Of a DNA stretch of 64,000 nt, positions 52,077-60,450 are shown one piece after another. This DNA is from an uncultured Lachnospiraceae bacterium (GTDB lineage Bacteria > Bacillota > Clostridia > Lachnospirales > Lachnospiraceae). The stretch is taken from positions 62,001 through 126,000 of the forward strand of contig CAMNSZ010000007.1 in the NCBI GenBank assembly GCA_946557105.1, given 5' to 3'. The notes under the pieces were generated by a model. The model had not been told where the DNA came from and ran no database searches. It worked only from the letters and a program-made list of their open reading frames with translations. Position numbers and translations under genes: made by a program. Numbering within the stretch: position 1 is the stretch's first letter; the number at the start of each line of letters is the position of its first letter.

Positions 52077-52901
52077 CTAAAACCGAAACAGAAGTATTGT
52101 CAAAAAATAAATCATGGGCGCCGTCACTATCATACTGTCAAACCTATCCATTATGCCTCCGTGACCGGGAATCAATTTACCGTAATCCTTGATATTATTA
52201 TTACGCTTTATTGCAGACGCCGCCAAATCTCCCACCATGCTCATAACGGCCCCCGCGCCACAGATAAAAGCGACAAGCCATGCCACCTGCTGCTGCGGAA
52301 ACATCTGCTCTACAAAAAAATAACCGTAGAGCGCTCCGATTAACGCCGCACCGGCAACGCCGCCAATACAACCCTCCAAGGACTTATGCGGACTTAACAC
52401 AGGGAAAATTTTCTTTTTGCCGATAAGCTTACCCACCACATACGCGCAGGTATCGCATCCCCATGCGCTAATCAAAATCATCCACACAATATATAGCCCC
52501 TGCGGAAATTCACGGGTAAGATACACAAAGGAAAGCATTACCGGTGCATACATAAAGGAAAAAAAAGCGACCGACACCTGATTCGCCTGAAACTTAGGAA
52601 ACGCTATCACATAAGCGAACATTTGCGCCATAAAAACCGCCGCGACGCACATAAGTAAGAGAATCTCCGCATCGGAAAAATATATTGCTCCATAATAGGC
52701 AACGACTCCAAAAATGCCCAGTATCTCCAACGCATTCGGCCTTTTATCATCCGTTGCACATCCAAGCGCCTTAGTAAGCTCCCTATAAGCCGCCAGTGAA
52801 ATCAACAGCAGCACGGCACAAAGGGGAAGCCCACCCAAGCTCATCGTAAGCAAAGCTATGATTACCAGTACTATACCGCTGGCCAATCTAGTCCAAAACA
52901 T
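52077..52901 (-). CDS. cdsA: Phosphatidate cytidylyltransferase (CDP-diacylglycerol synthase)
   Basis: 274 residues with about eight TM helices. The family signature near the C-terminus is intact (DLAASAIKRNNNIKDYGKLIPGHGGIMDRFDS, positions about 230-260), together with the acidic CDTCAYVVGKLIGK motif. It makes CDP-diacylglycerol for all phospholipids. GGAGGA lies inside the uppS stop region, so the two genes are coupled. Confidence 0.96.
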   Translation of the reverse strand: MFWTRLASGIVLVIIALLTMSLGGLPLCAVLLLISLAAYRELTKALGCATDDKRPNALEILGIFGVVAYYGAIYFSDAEILLLMCVAAVFMAQMFAYVIAFPKFQANQVSVAFFSFMYAPVMLSFVYLTREFPQGLYIVWMILISAWGCDTCAYVVGKLIGKKKIFPVLSPHKSLEGCIGGVAGAALIGALYGYFFVEQMFPQQQVAWLVAFICGAGAVMSMVGDLAASAIKRNNNIKDYGKLIPGHGGIMDRFDSMIVTAPMIYFLTILLFRF

Positions 52902-52905
52902 AAGG

Positions 52906-53625
52906 CTATTCCTCCTTCACCCCGCCGTATCTTCTGTCTCTATGATTATATGCCTCCACAGCTTTTATCAATTCTTCTTTTGTAAAATCGGGCCATGGCA
53001 CAGGAGTGAAATACAACTCCGTGTAGGCAAGCTGCCACAACAGGAAATTGGAGATACGCTGCTCGTTGCAGGTACGGATAAGCAAATCAGGCTCCGGTAT
53101 TCCCGCAGTATCCAGAGAATTACTTATGTATTCCTCGGTGACCGACTCCGGACGAAGCTCTCCGGACGCGGCACTGCCGGCTATTTTCCTCACAGCCCTC
53201 ACTATCTCGTCTCTCCCCCCATAGTTAATGGCAATCTGAAAGTGTAGTCCGTCATTGTTTTTGGTAGCTTCCTCCAGCTCTTCAATCTTTTTACGGATAT
53301 CTTCATCCAGTCCGGACTTTTCACCCAGTACCCTTACGCACATGCGGTTTTTTTCCGCGGTTTTCAGACAATTTTTCATATAATTCCGCAAAAGCTTCAT
53401 CAGGGCGTCCACCTCGTCCTGCGGACGGCTCCAATTCTCCGTGGAAAAGGCATACACAGTCAGGTACCGGATACCCATTTTATATGCCTCTTCACAAATT
53501 GTCTCCACCGTCTTTGCACCCTGTACATGACCGTAATTGCGAGGCATTCCCTTCGCCTTAGCCCATCTGCCGTTGCCATCCAAAATAATTGCCACATGCC
53601 TTGGCATCTTTAAATTTTCATCCAT
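52906..53625 (-). CDS. uppS: Undecaprenyl/isoprenyl diphosphate synthase
   Basis: 239 residues. Catalytic Asp in ILDGNGRWAKAKGMPRNYGH, the YAFSTENWSRP motif and the C-terminal PDLLIRTCNEQRISNFLLWQ, all typical of cis-prenyltransferases (the usual RTSGE is written RTCNE). It builds the C55 carrier lipid for peptidoglycan. It follows frr by about 170 bp and precedes cdsA. Confidence 0.96.
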   Translation of the reverse strand: MDENLKMPRHVAIILDGNGRWAKAKGMPRNYGHVQGAKTVETICEEAYKMGIRYLTVYAFSTENWSRPQDEVDALMKLLRNYMKNCLKTAEKNRMCVRVLGEKSGLDEDIRKKIEELEEATKNNDGLHFQIAINYGGRDEIVRAVRKIAGSAASGELRPESVTEEYISNSLDTAGIPEPDLLIRTCNEQRISNFLLWQLAYTELYFTPVPWPDFTKEELIKAVEAYNHRDRRYGGVKEE

Positions 53626-53690
53626 ACAAACACCATGTCCTCACCCCGATAAAGCAGACTGTTCATCGGTTATTTCCGATACATTTATCA

Positions 53691-53724
53691 GGGGCGGATA
53701 AGCCCTGTTACAGCGTTCCGCCCC
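53691..53724. repeat. GC-rich hairpin between frr and uppS
   Basis: Perfect 8-bp arms GGGGCGGA (53691-53698) and TCCGCCCC (53717-53724). It is in the 167-bp gap after frr; no T run, so it may slow or process the transcript. Confidence 0.5.
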
Positions 53725-53792
53725 CATGCTACATATTCTGTATACGCCTGTGCGTCTTGGTATGTACCCGGCTCCACAGGCAAAGCATACTT

Positions 53793-54344
53793 TTATACCG
53801 TCATAATTTCCTTTGACTTTGAATCCACCATAGTATCGATATCCTTAATGTACTTATCTGTCAGCTTTTGGAGCCGTTCCTCGAGCTGTTTGATTTCATC
53901 CTCGGAAACCTCTGCCTTAGCCAGCTTCTTAAAGGCGTCATTACCGTCTCTTCTTATGTTACGGATTGCAACCTTTCCCTCTTCCCCCTTCTTCTTGACT
54001 TCCTTCACCAAATCCTTTCTGCGCTCCTCCGTAAGCTCGGGAAATACCAAACGAATCACGCTGCCGTCATTGGACGGATTAATCCCTATATCGGAGGTCA
54101 TAATCGCCTTCTCTATCTCTTTAATCAAGGATTTTTCCCAAGGGGCAATCTGAATAATCCGCGCCTCGGGAACCGTAATGTTGCCCACCTGCTGTATGGG
54201 AGTCGGAGTTCCGTAGTAGTCGATCCTGAGCTTATCCAAAACATGAGGATTGGCACGTCCTGCCCGGATAGTAGCATAATCAGCCTCCAAATAATCATAT
54301 GCTTTCTTCATTTTATCATCATACACCTGTAATCTTGCGTCCAT
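53793..54344 (-). CDS. frr: Ribosome recycling factor
   Basis: 183 residues from ATG 54344 (GGGAGG upstream). The conserved IRAGRANPHVLDKLRIDYYG, NITVPEARIIQIAPWE and DIGINPSNDGSVIRL segments are present. It releases the ribosome from mRNA after termination together with EF-G. Downstream of pyrH in the usual order. Confidence 0.97.
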   Translation of the reverse strand: MDARLQVYDDKMKKAYDYLEADYATIRAGRANPHVLDKLRIDYYGTPTPIQQVGNITVPEARIIQIAPWEKSLIKEIEKAIMTSDIGINPSNDGSVIRLVFPELTEERRKDLVKEVKKKGEEGKVAIRNIRRDGNDAFKKLAKAEVSEDEIKQLEERLQKLTDKYIKDIDTMVDSKSKEIMTV

Positions 54345-54465
54345 ATTTCCTCCCTTGCGCTCCGTAAAGCCTGTCATTTCTTTGTTAAACCGCTTATACC
54401 ATAAAATATCCTTCAGTCAATTATATGTTGCCTTCATACTTTATTGAACGATAAAGTCTTTCATC

Positions 54466-55158
54466 CTATACGGTCACCTTCGTTCCGTCAAATCTGCCTT
54501 TAACGGCGTTGACGATACTGTTATCTTCGTTCAATCCAAATACCCACATAGGCATCTTATTATCTCTTGCCAGAATCGACGCAGTCATATCCACCACCTG
54601 AAGATTCTTCGCAATTACCTCGTCGATGGTGACCTCGTCATATTTCTTAGCCGCCGGATTCTTACTGGGGTCGTCGTCATACACACCGTCAATTGATTTT
54701 GCAAGCAAAATCACGTCCGCATCCACCTCAACGGCGCGCAACACAACGCCCGTGTCCGTGGAAAAATACGGATGACCTGTTCCGCCCGCAAAAAATACCA
54801 CCATTCCTTTTTCAAAATACTTATTGGCCCTGTCCTTGGAAAAAAGCTTTGTAAAGGAGCCGCATTCAAAAGGCGTAAGAACATTGGTAAGCATTCCCAC
54901 ACTCCGAAATATTTCGGACACATATATACAGTTCATCACAGTAGCCAGCATTCCGATCTGGTCTGCTTTGGTGCGGTCGATGTTTTCACTGGAACGCCCC
55001 CTCCAAAAATTCCCGCCGCCGATCACGATACCAACCTGAACGCCGTCATCGGTCAGCTCCTTCACCTGCAGAGCTGCTTTTCTGACAGTCTCCTCATCAA
55101 ATCCCATCTTCCTTTCACCTGCCAAAGCCTCTCCGCTTAACTTCAATAAGATTCGCAT
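54466..55158 (-). CDS. pyrH: UMP kinase
   Basis: 230 residues from ATG 55158 (GGAGGATT upstream). RILLKLSGEALAG at the N-terminus, GGGNFWRGR, the MNCIYV and SVDTGVVLRAVEVDADVILLAK-type segment (here FSTDTGVVLRAVEVDAD) and KSIDGVYDDDPSKNP are characteristic. It phosphorylates UMP to UDP for RNA and sugar-nucleotide synthesis. rpsB and tsf, often just upstream, are absent; a bactofilin gene is there instead. Confidence 0.97.
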   Translation of the reverse strand: MRILLKLSGEALAGERKMGFDEETVRKAALQVKELTDDGVQVGIVIGGGNFWRGRSSENIDRTKADQIGMLATVMNCIYVSEIFRSVGMLTNVLTPFECGSFTKLFSKDRANKYFEKGMVVFFAGGTGHPYFSTDTGVVLRAVEVDADVILLAKSIDGVYDDDPSKNPAAKKYDEVTIDEVIAKNLQVVDMTASILARDNKMPMWVFGLNEDNSIVNAVKGRFDGTKVTV

Positions 55159-55180
55159 ATTAATCCTCCATGCCGTTCCC

Positions 55181-56209
55181 CTACTTTTGTTTTGTCTTTT
55201 TAACTTCCGGCTTATAATCGTCAAAAAAGCTTGTGGGGCTGACATCCGCATAGCATTGTGAACACATACCCTCAATCACCGCGCCGTTGTTAATCTGTAC
55301 TGATTTGGACTTTATATTGCCCATGACAATTGCCGATGCATCCAAAACCACCGGACCCTTCACATCTATATCACCCTTTACCGCTCCTGCGATCGCTGCA
55401 CTGGTAGCGGTAATATTTCCGATGATAACAGAGCTGGCGCCGATTTTAACGGCTCCCTCGCTCACAATCTCACCGTTGATCTTGGCACCCTCCGCGTAGA
55501 TTTCGGATGCCTTGGAGTTTCCGTTTATATGGCCCGTAATATTTAATTTTCCCAAAAGATCGATATTTCCGTTTACACAGCCAATGATATCTGCCGAACC
55601 CTCGGAAACCAAATCACCCGTTATTGTCATTCCCTCTGTTATCACCGCCGTCTCGTTGGAAACGGTTCTGCTTGTATAGCTATCCATAATTTTCTCTGCT
55701 CCTTTGCTCTCTTCTCTATTTTCCTCAGCGGCTTTTGCCGATATCATATCCTCCAGCATACCTTCCATTTCCATATCCGTATCGTCGTCCGCATAGCGGT
55801 TCTCCCCCGCTTTGGGTTCGGTCATTGCCGCCTCCACTGCGGCCGCAAGCTCATCCTCTTCGGCAGTTTTCTCCTCAGGCATGGACATCTCGGCTTCCGA
55901 AAAGTCAGTCTTTGTTATCTCTTCCTTCGACATTTCAAACTCCGTTAATCCCTCTGCAGAAATCTCGCTCTCCTGCGCGTCGGCTTCTTTAAGCTCGTCC
56001 TCGTTTACATCGAAGCTTACGGCCTCCGTGCTTTCTTCCTCCTGCGCTTCTTCTTCGGGAAGCTTAACGGAATCGATATTCTGCAGCATCTCCTCCAACG
56101 ACAGCATTTCCTCCTCCGACTCCTTTGAAACCTCCGTCTGCTCCTCGTCAGGCATTAACTCATTCACTGCCTGTGATAAATCTTCTTTCAAATCCGAGAA
56201 AAAACCCAT
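55181..56209 (-). CDS. Bactofilin-family polymer-forming protein with a long acidic N-terminus
   Basis: 342 residues from ATG 56209. The first ~185 residues are very rich in Glu/Asp and probably disordered. The C-terminal bactofilin domain (about 190-320) shows the repeating beta-helix pattern ITGDLVSEGSADIIGCVNGN, LNITGHINGN, KINGEIVSEG, VIIGNITA, VKGDIDVKGP. Bactofilins assemble into cytoskeletal filaments that recruit cell-wall enzymes. The neighbouring NodB deacetylase is a plausible client (inference). Confidence 0.88.
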   Translation of the reverse strand: MGFFSDLKEDLSQAVNELMPDEEQTEVSKESEEEMLSLEEMLQNIDSVKLPEEEAQEEESTEAVSFDVNEDELKEADAQESEISAEGLTEFEMSKEEITKTDFSEAEMSMPEEKTAEEDELAAAVEAAMTEPKAGENRYADDDTDMEMEGMLEDMISAKAAEENREESKGAEKIMDSYTSRTVSNETAVITEGMTITGDLVSEGSADIIGCVNGNIDLLGKLNITGHINGNSKASEIYAEGAKINGEIVSEGAVKIGASSVIIGNITATSAAIAGAVKGDIDVKGPVVLDASAIVMGNIKSKSVQINNGAVIEGMCSQCYADVSPTSFFDDYKPEVKKTKQK

Positions 56210-56243
56210 GACAAAACTTACCTCCATTCATTGATTTTGCTTG

Positions 56244-57260
56244 TTATTCTATACTACTTGCCTTTATATGCTGAACCGGCCGGGTTTCCTCCGTAATAGG
56301 CAATATTACAGTATCCTCCAATGCCAGAATATTCTCTATGATTGTCGGCAGAGCTTCCACCGTAGTATGCTTGGCCGCCGAGTCGTGCATAAGGATAACC
56401 GACGTTTCCTTTCGCGTCACATCGGCGGTACAATTCTTTACCAGCGTGTCCACATCCAAAGGCTTGCTCGCCGCATCCCCGGAAGATATATTCCAGTCAA
56501 AATATACCACATCCTGACTGTCCAGATATCCCGCAAATTCCTTTATATCAATCTTACTGATGGTGTTGGAGCTGCCGCCCGGGAAACGATACACGTTACT
56601 CCTAACTCCCGTCACCTCATATAAATAATCCCTAAGCTTCTCGAAATCCTCTCCGAATGCCTCCACGGATTCATAAATCTCCTTGTATTTATGGCTATAA
56701 GAATGCATACCTAAGGTATGCCCCTTATCAACTATACTACACAGCGCCTCCTTTGCCGATTCGCTTTCTTTACCCACCACAAAAAAGGTTGCTTTAATGT
56801 CATATGCCTCCAATATGTCAAGGATTTCATCAGTGTAAATGCTTGGTCCGTCGTCAAAGGTTAGATAGACCTTGTGCTTGTAATTGTCAGCAGGGTTCCG
56901 AACAATATCTGCGATTTCGCCCGTAATCTTGTCCGTTTCCTCCTTATCTTGTAAAGCCTCCCCGTTTACGCTGACGTCGGGAGATTTTTCTTCATCTGCC
57001 GCACCGGCGCCATTGCCGCCAAGCCCTGCCGCCGATTCTTCAATCTTCTTTTCCTGTTCCGAAACAATCTCTGTGAGCTGCTTCAGCTGCAAAGTCAACA
57101 AATTAATATTTTTATTAAGGATACTAACCCTGACAAACAAAATTATACATAACACACAAGGTATCGCTATGGACAGTACCAGCATCAGAATAATGATTTT
57201 TTTCAGAGCTTGTACGCGCTTTCGCCTATCGGTATCCTTCCGCTGATTTCCTTCCGACAT
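56244..57260 (-). CDS. Membrane-anchored polysaccharide (peptidoglycan) deacetylase
   Basis: 338 residues from ATG 57260 (GAGAGAG upstream). One TM (about 22-44) and a short coiled coil are followed by a Gly/Asp linker and a NodB domain (about 128-330): LTFDDGPS, HSYSH, RFPGGSSN, FDWNISSGD and ILMHDSAAKH. Acts on the outer face of the membrane, probably on peptidoglycan. It precedes the bactofilin gene by about 35 bp and may head the pyrH-dxr series. Confidence 0.92.
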   Translation of the reverse strand: MSEGNQRKDTDRRKRVQALKKIIILMLVLSIAIPCVLCIILFVRVSILNKNINLLTLQLKQLTEIVSEQEKKIEESAAGLGGNGAGAADEEKSPDVSVNGEALQDKEETDKITGEIADIVRNPADNYKHKVYLTFDDGPSIYTDEILDILEAYDIKATFFVVGKESESAKEALCSIVDKGHTLGMHSYSHKYKEIYESVEAFGEDFEKLRDYLYEVTGVRSNVYRFPGGSSNTISKIDIKEFAGYLDSQDVVYFDWNISSGDAASKPLDVDTLVKNCTADVTRKETSVILMHDSAAKHTTVEALPTIIENILALEDTVILPITEETRPVQHIKASSIE

Positions 57261-57353
57261 ACTCTCTCTCAATCCATCAACCTGTTAAAACTATACTTCT
57301 GTAACAGTATAGCATATTCCACTTTTTTGGGGAAGATAAATATAGAAAAATAT

Positions 57354-57391
57354 TTATAAAAAAACAGCCGACCCCTTTATCAGCTGTTTTT
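57354..57391 (-). terminator. Intrinsic terminator of the KTSC gene
   Basis: Perfect 8-bp arms AAAACAGC (57361-57368) and GCTGTTTT (57383-57390) with a run of seven T on the minus strand. Confidence 0.85.
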
Positions 57392-57434
57392 GGCTAGCTT
57401 CCCCTTCTGCTTACCATTCATATGGATTATAATA

Positions 57435-57656
57435 CTAAACCGGCAATATCCTCTTCTCGTCATAATATCCCTTGATATGTCTGTGAAAAAACATATCCGG
57501 TCCTTCCTCGCTTCTAAACCGGTACCACGTCTCCTCAGGCACATCTACATACTGCCATATCTGTCCGCCCTGCGTAAATTCAATCTCCAGCAGGGCGCAT
57601 TGCGCATCATATCCGGCTGCCGCAATTGCAGCGCCGCCGAACCTTAATCGATGCAT
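57435..57656 (-). CDS. KTSC-domain protein
   Basis: 73 residues. The KTSC fold signature is visible: AIAAAGYDAQCALLEIEF, then GQIWQYVDVPEETWYRF and FFHRHIKGYY. These small proteins occur alone or fused to nucleases and lysyl-tRNA synthetase-like proteins; the role is unknown. GGAGGAG precedes ATG 57656 and a strong terminator follows, so it can be a single-gene transcript. Confidence 0.85.
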   Translation of the reverse strand: MHRLRFGGAAIAAAGYDAQCALLEIEFTQGGQIWQYVDVPEETWYRFRSEEGPDMFFHRHIKGYYDEKRILPV

Positions 57657-57696
57657 ATAAAGCTCCTCCTTCGTATATACTGCTGCCTTTTACCCG

Positions 57697-58212
57697 TTAT
57701 GAATATGAAAACGTATGTGATTCCAATTCTTTCTCGGTAAGCCCGTCCACGTTTGCATAACATACGCAAGTAGCCTTATAATCCGAACCTTTTTCTGCAT
57801 TACCGTAATGAGCGGTAACTACCACCTTTACACAATCAAGTGCCTCGTCCCCATCCGATATGGCAACCAGCTTCCATCCGTACCACATCTTTTTATAAAT
57901 TTTAATATCCTTAACCCCTATTACTGATGCCTTCTGCATTGTTCCGACCCGCACCTCAACCACCAGTCCGTCGCTGTCGGATTTAATGTCTATATTCCAA
58001 TCGCTTATAAGGGTTCTTGTCGCAGGAACATCCTCCTCCAAAACGATGGCTTCCGCTTCCAGCACTTCGACCTCTTGGTCAGGCTCCTCGTCCGCTGCAG
58101 CCGCATTGACCGTTGGCATTGATGTGTTTAAAAGCATTATGGCAACCGCCAGACTGACGATGCAGTGCAGTACTCTCTTCTTTTTTGTCATTTTCCTTTT
58201 CCTTTTTATCAT
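57697..58212 (-). CDS. Small secreted protein of unknown function
   Basis: 171 residues: a strongly basic N-terminus, a signal peptide (about 12-38, ending VNAAAA), an acidic spacer (about 40-62) and a beta-rich domain (about 65-165) with WNIDIKSDSDGLVVEVRVGT and KIYKKMWYGWKLV. It resembles the DUF6147-type secreted proteins of Lachnospiraceae as I remember them, but I am not sure. AAGGAG precedes the ATG. Confidence 0.65.
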   Translation of the reverse strand: MIKRKRKMTKKKRVLHCIVSLAVAIMLLNTSMPTVNAAAADEEPDQEVEVLEAEAIVLEEDVPATRTLISDWNIDIKSDSDGLVVEVRVGTMQKASVIGVKDIKIYKKMWYGWKLVAISDGDEALDCVKVVVTAHYGNAEKGSDYKATCVCYANVDGLTEKELESHTFSYS

Positions 58213-58306
58213 AGTTATTCTCCTTTTCTTTAGTAGTTTGGAAGGTTTGATACGCCTCCTTTCTTCTAATTGGATTTACTTACTTCAATCCCTCCACTTA
58301 TATATG

Positions 58307-58340
58307 ACAAAAAAGCTGCCCTTTATTACAGGCAACTTTT
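58307..58340 (-). terminator. Intrinsic terminator of the sigma/anti-sigma operon
   Basis: Arms AAAGCTGCC (58312-58320) and GGCAACTTT (58331-58339) with one mismatch, followed by six T on the minus strand; 32 bp after the anti-sigma stop. Confidence 0.75.
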
Positions 58341-58371
58341 ATTTTTTTACATTTTTTTCCAATTTTATGCT

Positions 58372-59295
58372 CTAGCCATTAATATACTTGTATAATTGCT
58401 CCGCCACTTCCAATAACTTGGCGGAATCGTCACGGTTTGACAACGTATATTTTCTAAACCCGTGAAAAAAGAATATCAAATAGTCATTTCCCCCCGCCTC
58501 ATTCGGCTTAGAAAAAAAATCATACTCAAAGCCGTCCTTCTCTTCATGGTATTCATGAATATAGCCCGGCTCCTTATCCTCGAATGTAATTCTGATATTA
58601 AAAATCTGGGGGGAATATATTGTGATATCAATGGTCATTTCCTCCCCTGTCTCCCTATTTTCCAAAAAGCTCATTACGCTGTCTATGTCTTCGGATCTTA
58701 ATAATTCCACCGTCTTAAGCTCAAAGCCCTTTAATCCCTCCAAGGCTTCCAGCATATCGCCTTCAACCATGTCCGTCCTGTACTCTTGCGGAACCTGATC
58801 AGGGGCATACTCCTCGGACTTTACGGTGTTCGCCGTCACATCCAGTTTTTCGGGCGCGGTAATAAACGAAATACCGCTCTTATCCCTGCTCAGCCACTGG
58901 AAAAATCCGTCACTTTTAAAAGCTATACTTCCGCTCATTCCGCCCGCAAAGATAAAAAAGACAATGGCAATCATAGCCGCCGCCGTAAGACATCGTCTGA
59001 GAAACGCTCCCGCATTCCTTTTCCGGTTAACGTCAGAAAGCATATTTTCGGACAGTACTGCTTTTGGAGCACGTCCTCCTTCCTCTGCCAGACGCTTATC
59101 CCGAAATCCCCAAAAACGCTCTAACGCCTCTTTGGTGTCCTCGTCTGCGTTCTCAGGACCGCCCTCCAGCACTTCGAGAAGCCTTAACAGAGCTTCTACT
59201 TCCTCCTCGTTAAATTCCTCCTCGGAAGCCTCCATGGTATACCACAAAAGACGCCCCTTTACATCCTCAATTAATTGCAAATTGTTCTTTTCCAT
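58372..59295 (-). CDS. Putative anti-sigma factor (single-pass, DUF4367-like)
   Basis: 307 residues: an acidic cytosolic N-terminus of about 105 residues rich in Leu/Glu helices (EEVEALLRLLEVLEG), one TM (about 107-128) and an extracellular domain of about 175 residues similar in layout to DUF4367. The gene starts 11 bp after the ECF sigma gene on the same strand, the standard sigma/anti-sigma arrangement. No zinc-binding HxxxCxxC is present, so it is not of the ZAS class. Confidence 0.75.
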   Translation of the reverse strand: MEKNNLQLIEDVKGRLLWYTMEASEEEFNEEEVEALLRLLEVLEGGPENADEDTKEALERFWGFRDKRLAEEGGRAPKAVLSENMLSDVNRKRNAGAFLRRCLTAAAMIAIVFFIFAGGMSGSIAFKSDGFFQWLSRDKSGISFITAPEKLDVTANTVKSEEYAPDQVPQEYRTDMVEGDMLEALEGLKGFELKTVELLRSEDIDSVMSFLENRETGEEMTIDITIYSPQIFNIRITFEDKEPGYIHEYHEEKDGFEYDFFSKPNEAGGNDYLIFFFHGFRKYTLSNRDDSAKLLEVAEQLYKYING

Positions 59296-59306
59296 AAATT
59301 ATTCCC

Positions 59307-59882
59307 CTACTTTCCTATCCATTGGATAAACACAAAATTCACTGTTACACATAGCACAACCATTATATTCATTAACCGGCTCAGCTTTTCCTTTAACCGG
59401 AACAGCTTAACCCGCATACTGTTCTCCGTCACCCCTTCCGTATCCGCCAGCTCCTTCACCGAGTATCCCCACAAATAGTATTTTAAAAAATACTCTCTCT
59501 CGTTTTCGTCAAAAGCCTTCGACATCAGCTCGTCCAGTTCCTTCATCTCGTAACCGATTTCCATTTTTCCGGGCTGTATAAGCTCGTCCTGCAAAGGAAG
59601 CAGCTCCCTGCTGTGCATTTTTCTGCTAATCTCCCTTATCTTGAATCGAGCTACATTTATCAGCCAGCCCTTTTGGTTAGGGTGGTCACGAAACTTGTCA
59701 AATTGGCATAGTGTTTCACAAAAGGCCTCCTGAACAATATCCTCTGCCAGACTTTTATCCTTTACCACCGCATTCACATAACGCATTAAAAACGGCTGGT
59801 ATTCCTGATAAAGCTTTGAAAACTCTTTTTTCTCGGCAGGAGAAAAATTTTTTTGTCTTTTGTATATTGTCATTTTGCTCAT
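59307..59882 (-). CDS. ECF-type sigma factor with a hydrophobic C-terminal tail
   Basis: 191 residues. Region 2 (about 20-90) has YQPFLMRYVNAVVKDKSLAEDIVQEAF; region 4 (about 125-172) has ENEREYFLKYYLWGYSVKELAD and a helix-turn-helix ending SMRVKLFRLKEKL. After region 4 the last ~20 residues (NIMVVLCVTVNFVFIQWIG) are a hydrophobic stretch long enough for a TM helix, unusual for a sigma factor. AAGGGAT precedes ATG 59882 and a clear promoter lies upstream. Confidence 0.88.
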   Translation of the reverse strand: MSKMTIYKRQKNFSPAEKKEFSKLYQEYQPFLMRYVNAVVKDKSLAEDIVQEAFCETLCQFDKFRDHPNQKGWLINVARFKIREISRKMHSRELLPLQDELIQPGKMEIGYEMKELDELMSKAFDENEREYFLKYYLWGYSVKELADTEGVTENSMRVKLFRLKEKLSRLMNIMVVLCVTVNFVFIQWIGK

Positions 59883-59974
59883 TTTGATATCCCTTAAATA
59901 ACTTCATTCGTTTTTATTCAATGAATGCAGTCGCAAACGGTTTTTTATCATACCACATCTTGACAATTTAATAT

Positions 59975-60003
59975 AGTATATTTTATAAATCACATATTTT
60001 CAA
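59975..60003 (-). promoter_or_regulatory. Promoter of the sigma/anti-sigma operon
   Basis: -35 TTGAAA (60003-59998), exact 17-bp spacer, -10 TATACT (59980-59975), about 90 bp before the sigma start codon. Confidence 0.7.
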
Positions 60004-60060
60004 CAATATTCTGCAAAAAATTCCAAGAACCATGAATTATTCCCCGTCAATACCCGCAGA

Positions 60061-60110
60061 TTTTCGCAATTTTTCGTATCTCTTCGTGATTTCTCATCAT
60101 TTTTCGACAA
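60061..60110. repeat. Five tandem 10-bp degenerate units phased with the DNA helix
   Basis: Consecutive decamers TTTTCGCAAT, TTTTCGTATC, TCTTCGTGAT, TTCTCATCAT and TTTTCGACAA. The last contains the reverse complement of TGTCGAA, a Spo0A-box-like heptamer. They end about 60 bp upstream of the sigma-operon -35 box. Confidence 0.5.
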
Positions 60111-60450
60111 TTCTTTGCAGCTTGGCACATTGCCTATAATATCTTAATACTATTGCAAATATCATAAGCTGTTTTATGCGAAAAAGCGGCGGACATTGCC
60201 CGAATATATAGAATGCATTCATATTGATTTCTATTTGCAATATTATTGTAGTGCCATAATCATTTTTTGTCAACTAAAAACATTAAAACGGCCGACCCTG
60301 TTCAGCCCCTGCGATAATCCGCCCAATGTTACACTAAACATTCAGCATAGAAATTGAGCTGCCTCCCCCAAAAAGCTCTCTTTTTCATCTATAACGATTA
60401 GCCTTTCTTACCGAAAATAGCCCGGAGCCTTTCAAGATGAGATTTTCCGT

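Larger units (their letters stand above)
59883..60450. other. Regulatory region upstream of the sigma-factor gene
   Basis: About 570 bp without a gene. The half near the sigma gene has a promoter (59975-60003) and a five-fold 10-bp repeat (60061-60110). Beyond 60120 nothing recognisable was seen. Confidence 0.5.

Noticed and set aside
60061..60110. CRISPR-like array
   Set aside because: Units are 10 bp, degenerate and without spacers, so this is a phased repeat and not CRISPR; no cas genes in the window.
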